A stretch of DNA of 64,000 nucleotides, taken from positions 1-64,000 of the forward strand of contig JAQVDP010000010.1 of the NCBI GenBank assembly GCA_028698335.1, in the 5' to 3' direction. Made by a program: the position numbers and the translations under genes. Under the pieces are notes generated by a model that was given only the letters and a program-made list of their open reading frames with translations, ran no database searches and was not told the DNA's origin. This DNA comes from Nevskiales bacterium. GTDB lineage: Bacteria > Pseudomonadota > Gammaproteobacteria > Nevskiales > Nevskiaceae. Of this stretch, positions 46,049-55,868 are shown piece by piece; within the stretch, counting starts at the first letter, position 1; every line of letters begins with the position of its first letter.

Positions 46049-47493
46049 GCGTCCTTCTCCAGACCGTAGCGCGACAGCTTGGCGCGCAGACCGACACGCG
46101 ACAGGCCGAGCTCATGCGCCGCCCGGGTCTTGTTCCAGCGATGGCGCAGCAGCGACTCGTGCAGCACGCGCGCCTCCAGCCGGTCCATGCGCTCCTTGAG
46201 CGTGCCGTCCAGATCGGCGAGCAGCGACAGCTCCTGCTCCTGCGCCTCGCCGTCGGCGGCGCGCAGCACCCGCGGACTCAGCAGATCCGGCGTGAGCCGC
46301 CCGTCGGTGGACAGCGCGACCATGCGCAACACCTCGTTGAACAGCTCGCGCACGTTGCCCGGCCAGCGGTGCCGCTTCAGGCAGGCCATGACCTCGCCGT
46401 TGGCCGGCTCGACCGACTTGCCGAGCATGGCGCAGGCGCGTTCGAGCAGACGCCCGACGAGAAACGGAATGTCGCCCGGCCGCTCGCGCAGCGGCGGCGT
46501 GCACAGACAGACCACCGCGAGCCGGTAGTACAGATCCTCGCGGAAACGGCCATCGCGCACATCCTGTTCGAGATCGTGATTGGTCGCCGCGATCACGCGC
46601 ACGTCGACGCGCAGGGTGCGGCGGCTGCCGACCGGGCGGATCTCGCCCTCGGCGAGTGCGCGCAGCAGCTTGACCTGGAACTGCGGCGAGGTGTCGCCGA
46701 TCTCGTCGAGAAAGATGGTGCCACCGTCGGCCTGCTGGAACAGACCGATGTGGTCCTCGAACGCGCCGGTGAACGCGCCGCGCTTGTGCCCGAACAGCTC
46801 GCTTTCCAGAAGCTGGTCCGGCATCGCCGCGCAGTTCTCGACGACGAAGGCCTTGTCGGCACGACCGCTGGCGTAGTGCAGCGCGCGCGCGAGCACCTCC
46901 TTGCCGGTGCCGGACTCTCCGGTCAGCAGCACCGGCACGTCATACGGCGCGATGCGCTGCAGGATCTCGATCACGCCGTTGAGCGGACTGTCGCTGGCGC
47001 GCGCGATGTTGTCGAAGTCGAAGGCCTGCCGCGCCGCCTCGCGCCGCTCCTCGACGCGCTTGCGCAGCGGCCCGGTCGCCGCGCGCAGATCCAGCGCCAG
47101 GCGTCGGTTCTCGTTCTGCAGCGCGTACAGCTGCGCGGCGTTCTTCAGCGCCATCACCAGCTGGTCCGGCTGCCACGGCTTGAGCAGATACAGGTAGATG
47201 CCGGCGTCGTTGACCGCGGCGATGATGTCCTGGGCGTCGGTGTATCCGGAGATGATGATGCGGATCACCTCCGGATACTGGGCGCGGACCTGCTTGAGGA
47301 AATCGACCCCGCAGGTGCCCGGCATGCGCTGGTCGCACAGCACGATCTGGATGAACTCGCGCTCGAGGACCTGCAGGGCCTCCTCGGCGCTGGACACGCA
47401 GAAGACCTCGAAGTCCTCGTCCAGAGTGCGCCGCAGCGATTCCTGCGAACGGACCTCGTCGTCGACCACCAGTACCGTCGGCAGTGTGCTCAT
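46045..47493 (-). CDS. hoxA: NtrC-type response regulator of hydrogenase (HoxA/HupR)
   Basis: A 482-residue sigma-54 activator. The receiver has VLVVDDE and the Asp in IVLCDQRMPG. The AAA+ domain has GESGTGKE (Walker A), LFGHKRGAFTGAFE with the sigma-54-contacting GAFTGA, and GGTIFLDEIGD (Walker B). A C-terminal Fis-like helix-turn-helix reads HRWNKTRAAHELGLSRVGLRAKL. In Ralstonia HoxA is active unphosphorylated and is shut off by HoxJ; the same logic is likely but not shown. A sigma-54 site stands before hupS. Confidence 0.93.
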   Translation of the reverse strand: MSTLPTVLVVDDEVRSQESLRRTLDEDFEVFCVSSAEEALQVLEREFIQIVLCDQRMPGTCGVDFLKQVRAQYPEVIRIIISGYTDAQDIIAAVNDAGIYLYLLKPWQPDQLVMALKNAAQLYALQNENRRLALDLRAATGPLRKRVEERREAARQAFDFDNIARASDSPLNGVIEILQRIAPYDVPVLLTGESGTGKEVLARALHYASGRADKAFVVENCAAMPDQLLESELFGHKRGAFTGAFEDHIGLFQQADGGTIFLDEIGDTSPQFQVKLLRALAEGEIRPVGSRRTLRVDVRVIAATNHDLEQDVRDGRFREDLYYRLAVVCLCTPPLRERPGDIPFLVGRLLERACAMLGKSVEPANGEVMACLKRHRWPGNVRELFNEVLRMVALSTDGRLTPDLLSPRVLRAADGEAQEQELSLLADLDGTLKERMDRLEARVLHESLLRHRWNKTRAAHELGLSRVGLRAKLSRYGLEKDA

Positions 47494-49208
47494 GCCGCGC
47501 GCTCCGCCGCCCGTTGCGGATCACGATGCAGTGCAAGGTGACGCGGCGTCCACGACGCCGGCGACTTGCGCACGAAATGCCAGCGCGCCACGTGATAACT
47601 CGGATCGAATCCGTAGAAGTTGCGCCGCATGTGGTTGAGCTCCTCCTCGCGATAGGCCGCCAGCGGCTTGCGCGCCTCGTCCTCGGCGCGGCGCCGGTTC
47701 TTGTCGGCCAGGCGGTGTTCGAATTGTCCGTCCGCGGCCAGCGTCTCGGCATACCGCTCGACCTCGGCGCGAAAATCCGGTGCATCGGCATCGACGACAC
47801 GGTCGACCAGCCCGCTCCGCCGCGCCTGCTGCGCGGTCATCGGCAGGCGCCGCTCGAGCAGCTGCGCGCCATCGGCACCGAGTCTCCGCGGCAGCAGATA
47901 GGTCCAGTACTCGGAACCGTAGAGATTTCCCATGTTCTTGTAGTGCGGGTTCAGGATCACCGAACGCCGGGCGTGGATCTCATCGGCCGCCAGCGACATG
48001 AACGCGCCGCCGGCGCCGGCGTTGCCCTGCAGCGCGGCGATCACCCACTGCCGCGGCGTCTCGATCAGGGCGGCGCAGACATCGTCCATCGCCTCGATGT
48101 TGCGCATCGATTCGTCGGCCGGGCTGTCGGCGTGTTCGATCTGGCGCAGATCGATGCCGTTGGACCAGAAGTCCTCGCCGCCGAGCAGCACCAGCACCCG
48201 CGTCGGCCGCGCCTTGGCCGCCTCGATCGCCGCCAGCAGGCGCCGGCACTGCTGCGTGCCCATCGCGCCGCTGTAGAAGTCGAAGGCCAGCAGACCGACG
48301 CGGCCGTCCCCGGTTTCCCGGTAGCACAGCGCGCCGCCGTGGGTGTCCACCGGCACTCCCGGCAGCATGGCGCACGCCTCGACATCCGCCAGTGCCAGTG
48401 CCGACGGCAGCTTGAGTGCATCCGGCTGGTCGAGGCGCTGCACGTGACCGATCCAGACGCCGCCATCACGCGTCGCCAGCAGCAGCGCGTCGTCGCGTCG
48501 CGCCACCACGCTGCCCGGCGCCGCATCGACCGGACGATCGGCGGCCCGCGCATCGAACAGCCGGCACGGCACACCCAGCAGCGTCGACCGCACACCCGGC
48601 GCGCCGTCCGCCGCCTGCAGTTTGCGCAGCACCGTGGCGCAGTCATCGTCCTGCCAGTCGATCGCGCGCTGCGCCTGCCGCAGCAATGGCCGCGACTGTC
48701 CACGCGCCTGCGGCCACCGCTCCGGTGGCACGGGCTGCCAGCGTCCGGCGCGATAGTCGTCGAAGCGGTCCAGCGCCTCGAGTACGCAGGCGACCGCGGC
48801 CTCGGTGACCTCGTTGCGGTACAGGCTGGACTTGCTGGCCGCCCGCATCGGGAACTCACGCGTGGCCCACACCGGTCCGGCATCCATCTCGGCGGTGGCC
48901 TGCAACAGGGTCACGCCCCAGCGCGTCTCTCCTTGCTGGATCGCCCAGTCGAGCGCCGACGGGCCGCGATCGCCGACGACGCCGGGATGCACGATCAGGC
49001 ACGGCAGGCGTGACCAGATCGATTCAGGAATGGCGCGCTTCAGGTACGGCGCGATCACCAGATCGGGATGCCACAGATCGACCGCTTCCTCGGCCACGGC
49101 ATCGCCGATGTCGAATTCCACCGAAACCGCGTGTCCGCGCTCCGTCAGCTCGCACCACAGGCGCTGACTGAGGCTGTTGAAGCTGTGCGTCAGAAACAGG
49201 ATCCGCAT
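47490..49208 (-). CDS. hypX: HypX/HoxX, aerobic CO-ligand synthesis for hydrogenase
   Basis: A 572-residue fusion. The N-terminal half resembles formyl-tetrahydrofolate transferases (MRILFLTHSFNSLSQRLW ... LVIAPYLKRAIPESIW ... IVHPGVVGDRGPSALDWAI). The C-terminal half is enoyl-CoA-hydratase-like (VLLGGEDFWSNGIDLRQIEH, NAGAGGAFMSLAADEI). HypX takes the formyl group from N10-formyl-THF and releases CO for the Fe(CN)2CO centre when air is present. It overlaps hypE and hoxA by ATGA. Its presence supports hydrogenase making under oxic conditions. Confidence 0.92.
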   Translation of the reverse strand: MRILFLTHSFNSLSQRLWCELTERGHAVSVEFDIGDAVAEEAVDLWHPDLVIAPYLKRAIPESIWSRLPCLIVHPGVVGDRGPSALDWAIQQGETRWGVTLLQATAEMDAGPVWATREFPMRAASKSSLYRNEVTEAAVACVLEALDRFDDYRAGRWQPVPPERWPQARGQSRPLLRQAQRAIDWQDDDCATVLRKLQAADGAPGVRSTLLGVPCRLFDARAADRPVDAAPGSVVARRDDALLLATRDGGVWIGHVQRLDQPDALKLPSALALADVEACAMLPGVPVDTHGGALCYRETGDGRVGLLAFDFYSGAMGTQQCRRLLAAIEAAKARPTRVLVLLGGEDFWSNGIDLRQIEHADSPADESMRNIEAMDDVCAALIETPRQWVIAALQGNAGAGGAFMSLAADEIHARRSVILNPHYKNMGNLYGSEYWTYLLPRRLGADGAQLLERRLPMTAQQARRSGLVDRVVDADAPDFRAEVERYAETLAADGQFEHRLADKNRRRAEDEARKPLAAYREEELNHMRRNFYGFDPSYHVARWHFVRKSPASWTPRHLALHRDPQRAAERAA

Positions 49209-50293
49209 CAGCAGATCCTCGGCAGCTGCTCGCCCGACAGCCAGTCGACATTACGCCGGCCGCCGAAACCGGTGCGCATCTGCACGAAGTGCTGCGGGTC
49301 ATCGGTGATCTCGCCGATGATCGCGGCGTCGGCGCCGAGCGGATGCGCGCGCAGTGCCGCAAGCGCGCGGTCGGTGTCCGCGGCCGCGCACACCGCGACG
49401 AGCTTGCCCTCGTTGGCGACGTACAGCGGATCGAGTCCGAGAAACTCGCAGGCCGCCGCGACCTGCGGCCTGACCGGAATCGCGGTCTCATCGAGTTCGA
49501 TGCCGACGCCGGACTGCAGCGCGATCTCGTTGAGCGTGCTGGCGAGCCCGCCACGGGTCGGGTCGCGCAGCAGGCGCAGACCGCGCGCCGGATCGGCGAG
49601 TTCCGAACTCGACGGCACCGCCGCCAGCAGTGCCGCAACCAGGTCGTGCAGCGCCGCCGAATCCGAGACGATCTCGGTCTCAAAGGCCAGCGACTCGCGC
49701 AGCGACATGATCGCCATGCCGTGATCACCGATGCTGCCGGACAGCAGAATGCGGTCCCCCGGCCGTGCATGGGCGCCGGACAGGGCCCGGCCCGCAGGCA
49801 GGGCGCCGAAGCCGGTGGTGGTGATGAAGACGCCGTCACCCTTGCCCTGTTCGACGACCTTGGTGTCGCCGGTGACGATCTGTACGCCGGCCGCCCGCGC
49901 GGCGCGGCCCATCGATGCGACGATGCGTGCCAGCTCGCCGAGCCCGAAGCCTTCCTCGAGCACGAAGCCGGCGGACAGATACAGCGGCCGCGCGCCCATC
50001 ATCGCCAGGTCGTTGACCGTGCCGTGTACCGACAGGCTGCCGATGTCGCCGCCGGGAAAGAACAGTGGCGACACGACATGACTGTCGGTCGCGATCACCG
50101 CTCGCTCGCCGTAGGCCAGCTCCGGCAGCACCGCGCCGTCGTCGCCGCGGGCGACGGCGGTACCACCGGCGAATGCCGGGACGAACAGTTCGTCGATCAG
50201 CTGCTGCATCGCGCGCCCGCCGGCGCCGTGCGACAGGTCGACGCAACCGCGCTTCAGGTCCAGCGGCCGGACGTAGGGGCGTCCTCGGCTCAT
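49208..50293 (-). CDS. hypE: hydrogenase maturation factor HypE
   Basis: A 361-residue ATP-dependent enzyme that dehydrates a C-terminal S-thiocarboxamide to thiocyanate, the cyanide donor for the NiFe centre. The C-terminal PRIC ends in the essential Cys. ATP-site motifs are LSHGAGGRAMQQLI, DSHVVSPLFFPGGDIG and GTVNDLAMMGA. It starts at MSRGRPYVRP, overlapping hypD by ATGA. HypF supplies the carbamoyl group. The order hypC-D-E is standard. Confidence 0.95.
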   Translation of the reverse strand: MSRGRPYVRPLDLKRGCVDLSHGAGGRAMQQLIDELFVPAFAGGTAVARGDDGAVLPELAYGERAVIATDSHVVSPLFFPGGDIGSLSVHGTVNDLAMMGARPLYLSAGFVLEEGFGLGELARIVASMGRAARAAGVQIVTGDTKVVEQGKGDGVFITTTGFGALPAGRALSGAHARPGDRILLSGSIGDHGMAIMSLRESLAFETEIVSDSAALHDLVAALLAAVPSSSELADPARGLRLLRDPTRGGLASTLNEIALQSGVGIELDETAIPVRPQVAAACEFLGLDPLYVANEGKLVAVCAAADTDRALAALRAHPLGADAAIIGEITDDPQHFVQMRTGFGGRRNVDWLSGEQLPRIC

Positions 50294-51420
50294 GCCGCGC
50301 GCTCCCGGTGACGGCCGTAGGTGTAGTGCGCGGCGCATCCGCCTTCGCTCGAGACCATGCACGATCCCATCGGGTTCTCCGGCGTGCACACGGTGGCGAA
50401 CAGCTTGCAGTCGGTCGGCTTCTTGACCCCGCGCAGGATCGCGCCGCACTCGCAGGCCTTGTGGTCGGGCACCCCGCGATAGTCGAGCACATAGCGACGC
50501 TCGGCGTCCCACTCGGCATAGGCCTCGCGAATCCGCAGCGCCGAATACGGCACCACGCCGAGGCCGCGCCACTCGAAGCTCTTGCGCAGCTCGAACACCT
50601 CGCTGACACGCTGCTGCGCCTTGAGGTTGCCGTCGCGGCAGACCGCGCGGCTGAATTCGTTCTCGACCTCGCAGCGACCGTCGTTGACCTGGCGCACCAG
50701 CATCAGGATCGCCTGCATCACATCGAGCGGTTCGAACCCGGCGATCACCACCGGCTTGCGGTATTCCTCCGCGAAATGTTCGTAGGGCCGGCTGCCGATC
50801 ACCGTGGAGACGTGCGCCGGGCCGACGAAGCCGTCGATCGGAACGGTGCCGAGTTCGCGGACCTCCGGCGATTCGAGAATGTTGCCGATCGCCGAGGGCG
50901 TCAGTACGTGGCAGCACAGCACCGAGAAGTTGCGCAGGTCGAGGCGCCTGGCCTGCTGCAGCACCAGCGCCGTCGGCGGCGTCGTGGTCTCGAAGCCGAT
51001 CGCGAAGAACACGACCTCGCGCTGCGGCTCGGCCTGCGCGAGCGCCAGCGCGTCGGCGGCCGAATACACCATGCGGATGTCAGCCCCGCGGGCCTTGGCC
51101 TTGAGCAGCGACAGCCCGTCCGACGCCGGCACCCGCAGGGTGTCGCCGTAGGTGCACAGGATGACGCCGCGCTGCAGCGCCAGATGAATCGCCTGGTCGA
51201 TGCGGCCGATCGGCAACACACACACCGGACAGCCGGGGCCATGGATCATGCGCACCTGCGGCGGCAGCAGGTCGGCCACGCCGTAGCGCGAGATCGCATG
51301 GGTATGCCCGCCGCAGAACTCCATGAATGCGTAGCGGCGATCCGGCGTGGCCTCGGCCGCGATCGCACGCGCGATCGTCTGCGCCAGGCGGCCGTCGCGG
51401 AACTCGTCGACGAATTTCAT
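50290..51420 (-). CDS. hypD: hydrogenase maturation factor HypD
   Basis: A 376-residue [4Fe-4S] protein that, with HypC, carries the Fe(CN)2CO unit during assembly. Key cysteines are in MEFCGGHTHAISRYG, GPGCPVCVLP and the late cluster-binding CECGAILRG, DCKLFATVCTPENPMGSCMVSSEG. It overlaps hypC and hypE by ATGA on both sides. Length is typical. Confidence 0.95.
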   Translation of the reverse strand: MKFVDEFRDGRLAQTIARAIAAEATPDRRYAFMEFCGGHTHAISRYGVADLLPPQVRMIHGPGCPVCVLPIGRIDQAIHLALQRGVILCTYGDTLRVPASDGLSLLKAKARGADIRMVYSAADALALAQAEPQREVVFFAIGFETTTPPTALVLQQARRLDLRNFSVLCCHVLTPSAIGNILESPEVRELGTVPIDGFVGPAHVSTVIGSRPYEHFAEEYRKPVVIAGFEPLDVMQAILMLVRQVNDGRCEVENEFSRAVCRDGNLKAQQRVSEVFELRKSFEWRGLGVVPYSALRIREAYAEWDAERRYVLDYRGVPDHKACECGAILRGVKKPTDCKLFATVCTPENPMGSCMVSSEGGCAAHYTYGRHRERAA

Positions 51421-51677
51421 GCGGCCGTTCCCCCGGCGCCGTCGGCCGCGCCTTCATTCATGGCGGCCTCCGCCGCCGCGAACAGCGCCAGCGTGCGCTC
51501 GGCCTCGGCCGGATCGAGCCGTGACAGCGCATAGCCGACGTGGACGATCACGTAATCGCCGACCGCGGCGCCGTCGATCAGCTCCAGCGAGATCTGCTTG
51601 CGGATACCGCCGAGGTCGACGATGCCCTGATCCTCGGCCAGGACTTCGACGACGCGTGCGGGAATGGCCAGACACAT
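51417..51677 (-). CDS. hypC: hydrogenase assembly chaperone HypC
   Basis: An 86-residue chaperone whose N-terminus MCLAIPARV exposes Cys2 after Met removal; this Cys binds iron together with HypD. The small OB-like fold segment GDYVIVHVGYALSRLDPAEAERTL is conserved. It starts 12 bases after the hypF stop. A second HypC-like protein (HupF) is encoded earlier in the locus, as in other hydrogenase operons. Confidence 0.95.
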   Translation of the reverse strand: MCLAIPARVVEVLAEDQGIVDLGGIRKQISLELIDGAAVGDYVIVHVGYALSRLDPAEAERTLALFAAAEAAMNEGAADGAGGTAA

Positions 51678-51689
51678 GGGCTCGGATTC

Positions 51690-54035
51690 CTAGAACAGGG
51701 CGCGCTGCGCGACCCAGGCCTGCCCCAGCGCCAGCCCGCCGTCGTTCGGCGGCAACTGCTGGGCTTCGAGCAGCTGCAGGCCGGCCTCGGCGAGCCGCAT
51801 GCGCAGGCGCGTGGTCAGCACGCGGTTGAGAAAACAGCCGCCGGCGCCGGCGACCGTGTCGACGCCGTGGGTCCGGCACGCCGCGACGAGCCAGCGCGCC
51901 AGCGCGTCGGCCAGCGCGGCATGGAAGCGGGCCGCGGCCCGCGCCGCTTCATCGGCGGTGGCGGCCTCGGCCAGCAGCGGGCGCAGATCGAGCACGCCGT
52001 CCGCGTCGATCGCGGCCCGCGGCAGATCCGACAGCATGGCATCGTCACCCCCCGCCGCAGCTGCCAGCGCCTCGAGCCGCATCGCCGCCTGGCCTTCGTA
52101 CTGCGCGTGGGTGCAGACCCCGAGCAGACCGGCCGCGGCATCGAACACGCGGCCGAGACTGGAGGTTGGCGGACTGTTGATCTGCCGGCCCAGCATCTGC
52201 GCCAGTACCGCCGCGCCGGGCTGCGTGGCAAAGCGGGTTCCGATCTCCTCGCCACGGCCGAGCGCGTGCAACGCGCTGGCCGCCATGCGCCAGGGTTCGC
52301 GCGCGGCGCGGTCCCCGCCCGGCAACGCCAGCGGGCGCAGATGGCCGAGCCGCTGCATGCGGGCGCCATCGACGAGCAGCAGCTCACCTCCCCAGGCGCC
52401 CCCGTCGTCGCCGAGCCCGACACCATCGAGCGCCAGCGCCAGCACCGGCGCATCGACCCGGTGCTCGGCCAGTACGGCACCGATATGCGCGTGGTGATGC
52501 TGCACCGCCAGCGCCGGCACGCCGAGTTCGTCCGCGAGGCGGACCGCGAGCTGCGAGGAATAGAAATCCGGGTGCCGGTCGTGGGCGATCGCGACCGGCG
52601 TCACCTGCAGGGTCGCGCGCAGATGCGCCACGGTCTCGTCGAGGAAACGGCAGGTCGCGGCGTTGTCGAGGTCACCGACATGCTGCGAGACGAAGGCCTC
52701 CGCGCCCCGCGTCAGGCACGCGCTGTTCTTGTACCAGCCGCCGAGCGCGAGCACCGGTGGGGTTGCGCGCGACAGCGCGATCGCCAGCGGCGTGTAACCG
52801 CGCGCGCGGCGCACGAAGCGCGGCGTGCCGGCATCGATCCGCATCAGGCTGTCGTCGCAGCGCACGACGATGTCGCGGTCGTGCATCACGAAAGCGTCGG
52901 CAATGCCGTCGAGTCGCGTCCGCGCCTCGGCGTTGTCGCGCACCAGCGGCTCGCCGCCGGGGTTGGCACTGGTCATCACCAGCAGCAGCGTCTGCGGATC
53001 GTGCAGCCAGTCGCTGCCGGCGGGACGGCCGGCAGCCTCGTGGAACAGCAGGTATTGCAGCGGTGTGTACGGCAGCATCGCGCCGACCTGCGCCAGCCCC
53101 GGCGCGACGCCGGGCAGGATCGCATCGGGCGGGCGGGATGTATCGAGCAACACGATCGGCCGTTCGGCGCTCTCCAGCAGCGCCTGCTGCGCGGCACCGA
53201 CGCGGGCGAACCCGCGCAGCGAGGCGGTATTGGCCGCCATCAACGCGAAGGGCTTGGCATCGCGCTGCTTGCGCGCGCGCAGGCGCGCGACCGCGTCGGC
53301 GTTACGCGCGTCGCAGACCAGATGGAATCCGCCGAGGCCCTTGATCGCCAGGATCCGGCCGGCCCGCAGGCGGGCAAGCGCCGCGGCGACGACATCCTCG
53401 CGCGGGTCCACACCGGCGGCCGAGGCGGGTTCCTCCAGCCACAAGCGCGGACCGCAGACGGCGCAGGCATTCGGTTCGGCGTGGAAACGCCGGTCGTCGA
53501 CGTCGGCGTACTCGGCCGCGCAACCGGCGCACAGCGCGAATGGCGCCATCGAGGTCTGCGCACGGTCGTAGGGCAGCGCGCGCGTGATCGTGTAGCGCGG
53601 GCCGCAGTGCGTGCAGTTGATGAAGGCATAGCGATAGCGCCGGTCGTCCGGATCGAACAGCTCGGCGACACAGTCGGCGCAGACGCCGCTGTCCGGACCG
53701 ATGGCCGTGGCCAGCGCCCCGGCTCCGCTGTCGACGATCGAGAAGCCGCTGCGGTGCTGCGGGCGCAGGGCCTGCGACTCGACGGCATCGATACGTGCGC
53801 GCGGCGGCGCCTCGCGCGTCAGCGCCGCCCGAAACGTCTCGACCGCGGCATCCGGGCCCTCGATCTCGATACAGACGCCGGCGCCGTCGTTGCGAACGAA
53901 GCCGCTGAGGCCAAGACGGCCGGCCAGACGGTGCACGAACGGCCGGAAGCCGACCCCCTGGACGATGCCGCGCACGCGCAGACGCGTACGCATCGGCACG
54001 GGAGCCGGAGCCGTCGCGAGGGCCGGGACGTTCAT
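51690..54035 (-). CDS. hypF: carbamoyltransferase HypF
   Basis: A 781-residue multidomain enzyme that activates carbamoyl phosphate and moves the carbamoyl group to HypE. Domains in order: acylphosphatase (about 15-100, RGIVQGVGFRPFVHRLA), four CxxC zinc pairs (about 120-215: CADC, CTHC, CAGC, CAVC), a YrdC-like nucleotide domain (about 230-410), and a Kae1/carbamoyltransferase-like domain with HHHAHIGAVLAEH. The start is MNVPALATAPAP; M at 53993 is an alternative. It lies 22 bases after hypB. Confidence 0.95.
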   Translation of the reverse strand: MNVPALATAPAPVPMRTRLRVRGIVQGVGFRPFVHRLAGRLGLSGFVRNDGAGVCIEIEGPDAAVETFRAALTREAPPRARIDAVESQALRPQHRSGFSIVDSGAGALATAIGPDSGVCADCVAELFDPDDRRYRYAFINCTHCGPRYTITRALPYDRAQTSMAPFALCAGCAAEYADVDDRRFHAEPNACAVCGPRLWLEEPASAAGVDPREDVVAAALARLRAGRILAIKGLGGFHLVCDARNADAVARLRARKQRDAKPFALMAANTASLRGFARVGAAQQALLESAERPIVLLDTSRPPDAILPGVAPGLAQVGAMLPYTPLQYLLFHEAAGRPAGSDWLHDPQTLLLVMTSANPGGEPLVRDNAEARTRLDGIADAFVMHDRDIVVRCDDSLMRIDAGTPRFVRRARGYTPLAIALSRATPPVLALGGWYKNSACLTRGAEAFVSQHVGDLDNAATCRFLDETVAHLRATLQVTPVAIAHDRHPDFYSSQLAVRLADELGVPALAVQHHHAHIGAVLAEHRVDAPVLALALDGVGLGDDGGAWGGELLLVDGARMQRLGHLRPLALPGGDRAAREPWRMAASALHALGRGEEIGTRFATQPGAAVLAQMLGRQINSPPTSSLGRVFDAAAGLLGVCTHAQYEGQAAMRLEALAAAAGGDDAMLSDLPRAAIDADGVLDLRPLLAEAATADEAARAAARFHAALADALARWLVAACRTHGVDTVAGAGGCFLNRVLTTRLRMRLAEAGLQLLEAQQLPPNDGGLALGQAWVAQRALF

Positions 54036-54057
54036 GCCGGGAACGCGGTCGCCGGCC

Positions 54058-54954
54058 TCAGGCCGGTTCGGCCGCCGGTACGCGCCGGACCGCCGCGCAG
54101 CCTGCCCGCAACCACGCCAGCCATTCATCGAAGCCTTCGCCGGTGGTGGCCGACACCTGCAGCACCTGCAGGCGCGGGTTGACCTGGCGCGCCGCCGCCA
54201 GCGCACGCTCGACGTCGAAGCTCAGGTACGGCAGCAGGTCGATCTTGTTCAGCAGCATCAGATCCGCGGCCTGGAACATGTCGGGGTACTTCAGCGGCTT
54301 GTCCTCGCCCTCGGTCACCGACAGGATCGCGACCTTGTGCGCCTCGCCGAGATCGAAGGACGCCGGGCACACCAGATTGCCGACGTTCTCGATCAGCAGC
54401 AGCGAATCGTCCGGCGGCGCCAGGCGCTCGATCGCGTCACCGACCATCTGCGCGTCGAGATGACAGCCCTTGCCGGTGTTGATCTGGAGCGCACGGGCGC
54501 CGGTGGCGCGGATGCGCTCGGCGTCGTTGGCGGTCTGCTGGTCGCCCTCGATCACCGTGGCCGACAGTGACGTGCCCAGCGCCTCGATCGTGCGCACCAG
54601 CAGCGTGGTCTTGCCGGAGCCGGGACTCGACACGAGGTTGATCGCGAAGATCCCGCGCTGCGCCAGCCGGCGCCGGTTCGCATCCGCGTAGCCGTCGTTC
54701 TTCGACAGGATGTCCTGCTCGATCTGCACCATGCGCGCCTGGCTCAGGCCGGGCGCGTGGGCATGGGCCGGCCCCTGCCCGAAATGCAGATGATCGTGGG
54801 CGTGGACGTGATCATGGGCGTGGTCATGATCATGATCGTGTGCATGCCCCTGTCCCAGGCCGGGGACGACCGGCAGCATTTGCGCACGCTCGTTGGCGAT
54901 GCTCAGACCCTCGATCCGGACCTCGCCGGTTCCGCATCCGCAGACATTACACAT
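54058..54954 (-). CDS. hypB: nickel-incorporation GTPase HypB
   Basis: A 298-residue GTPase that delivers nickel to the hydrogenase large subunit. The N-terminal CNVCGCG (C2, C5, C7) is the high-affinity metal motif. A His/Asp-rich stretch (about 36-70) can store nickel. The G-domain P-loop is [10 protein letters not shown] and LLNKIDL is the guanine-specificity motif. It starts at ATG 54954, 13 bases after hypA. The repeated CATGATCGTG-like DNA in the His region is coding, not an array. Confidence 0.96.
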   Translation of the reverse strand: MCNVCGCGTGEVRIEGLSIANERAQMLPVVPGLGQGHAHDHDHDHAHDHVHAHDHLHFGQGPAHAHAPGLSQARMVQIEQDILSKNDGYADANRRRLAQRGIFAINLVSSPGSGKTTLLVRTIEALGTSLSATVIEGDQQTANDAERIRATGARALQINTGKGCHLDAQMVGDAIERLAPPDDSLLLIENVGNLVCPASFDLGEAHKVAILSVTEGEDKPLKYPDMFQAADLMLLNKIDLLPYLSFDVERALAAARQVNPRLQVLQVSATTGEGFDEWLAWLRAGCAAVRRVPAAEPA

Positions 54955-54967
54955 CAGCGCTTCTCCT

Positions 54968-55345
54968 TCATCTCGCAGCCACCCGGCGCTCGTCCGGCGC
55001 TTCGGGCTCAATCTGCATCTCCTTGACCCGCATTTCATTGCCCTGGGTCAACTGGACCTGGCCGGAGCCACAGCGCGGGCAGGCGTCGACCGGGCTCTGC
55101 AACGGCACCGTCCGTTCGCATCGCATGCAGTAGCCCTCACCGGGCAGCGCGATCATCTCCAGACGCGCGCCCTCGGCGATCGAGCCGCGGGTGACCGCGT
55201 CGAAGCAGAAGCTCAGCGCCTCCGGCACCACCGCGGCGAGCTGGCCGATCTCCAGGACGACCACGCTGACGCGACCCCCGCCCTCGCGGCGCGCGGTGTC
55301 CTCGACGATCTGCAGCACGCCCTCCGCCAGCGACATCTCGTGCAT
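54968..55345 (-). CDS. hypA: nickel-insertion protein HypA
   Basis: A 125-residue partner of HypB. The N-terminal [11 protein letters not shown] carries the Ni-binding His2, and the zinc finger is CMRC ... CPRC near 73-92. Its C-terminal tail is slightly longer than in E. coli HypA (116 aa). It follows hybE/hupJ by one base and is first of the hypABFCDE set. Confidence 0.95.
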   Translation of the reverse strand: MHEMSLAEGVLQIVEDTARREGGGRVSVVVLEIGQLAAVVPEALSFCFDAVTRGSIAEGARLEMIALPGEGYCMRCERTVPLQSPVDACPRCGSGQVQLTQGNEMRVKEMQIEPEAPDERRVAAR

Positions 55346-55346
55346 C

Positions 55347-55868
55347 TCAGCCCTCCAGTCCCGCGCTCAACCGCCCGCGCAGCAGGTCGCGACGCGATAC
55401 CGCCGTGTCGCCCTCGCGACCGTCCGCGTCGTCCGGCAGCGCCGACGCATCCCGGAACAGGGCCAGCATCACCGCCTCGGCGGTCTGTTCGGCGGCCGCC
55501 TGGGTCGAGAACTCCAGCGCCGGGGAAAACAGCGAACAGGTCTGATAGGGCCCGATCCCCTGCTCGTCGAGCCCGTAGAACGCGTAGCTGCCGGACGGGA
55601 ACGTCCAGTGCTGCTGCTGATCGGGCCCGAGCCGGCGGAAGCCGCCGGCATCGACACCGCCCGCGCCCGGCAGCAGCAGCAGATTGATCGACCACGGCGA
55701 GATCAGGACCCCGATCCGGACTCCCGACCAGTCGCGCAGCCCCACCAACCGCACGCGCAGCGCCGGATTCGACAGCGGAAAGTCGCGCATCCGGGACGCC
55801 GCGATGCGATCGAACGCCGCCTCGACCTGCTCACCCACCGTCCGCAGAGGCGACAACGTGCGGGTCAC
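55347..55868 (-). CDS. hupJ: hydrogenase assembly chaperone HupJ/HybE-like
   Basis: A 173-residue cytoplasmic chaperone of the HybE/HupJ family, required to assemble uptake hydrogenase. It shows RMRDFPLSNPALRVRLVGLRDWSGVRIGVLISPWSINLLLLPG, with the family's PWxxNLLLLP pattern, then WTFPSGSYAFYG and GPYQTCSLFSPALEF. It overlaps the rubredoxin gene by ATGA and precedes hypA. Confidence 0.9.
   Translation of the reverse strand: MTRTLSPLRTVGEQVEAAFDRIAASRMRDFPLSNPALRVRLVGLRDWSGVRIGVLISPWSINLLLLPGAGGVDAGGFRRLGPDQQQHWTFPSGSYAFYGLDEQGIGPYQTCSLFSPALEFSTQAAAEQTAEAVMLALFRDASALPDDADGREGDTAVSRRDLLRGRLSAGLEG

Noticed and set aside
54770-54850. Short tandem repeats of CATGATCGTGGGCGTGG type that recall an array
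   Set aside because: They encode the His/Asp-rich nickel-storage stretch of HypB in frame; spacing is codon-based and not that of CRISPR.
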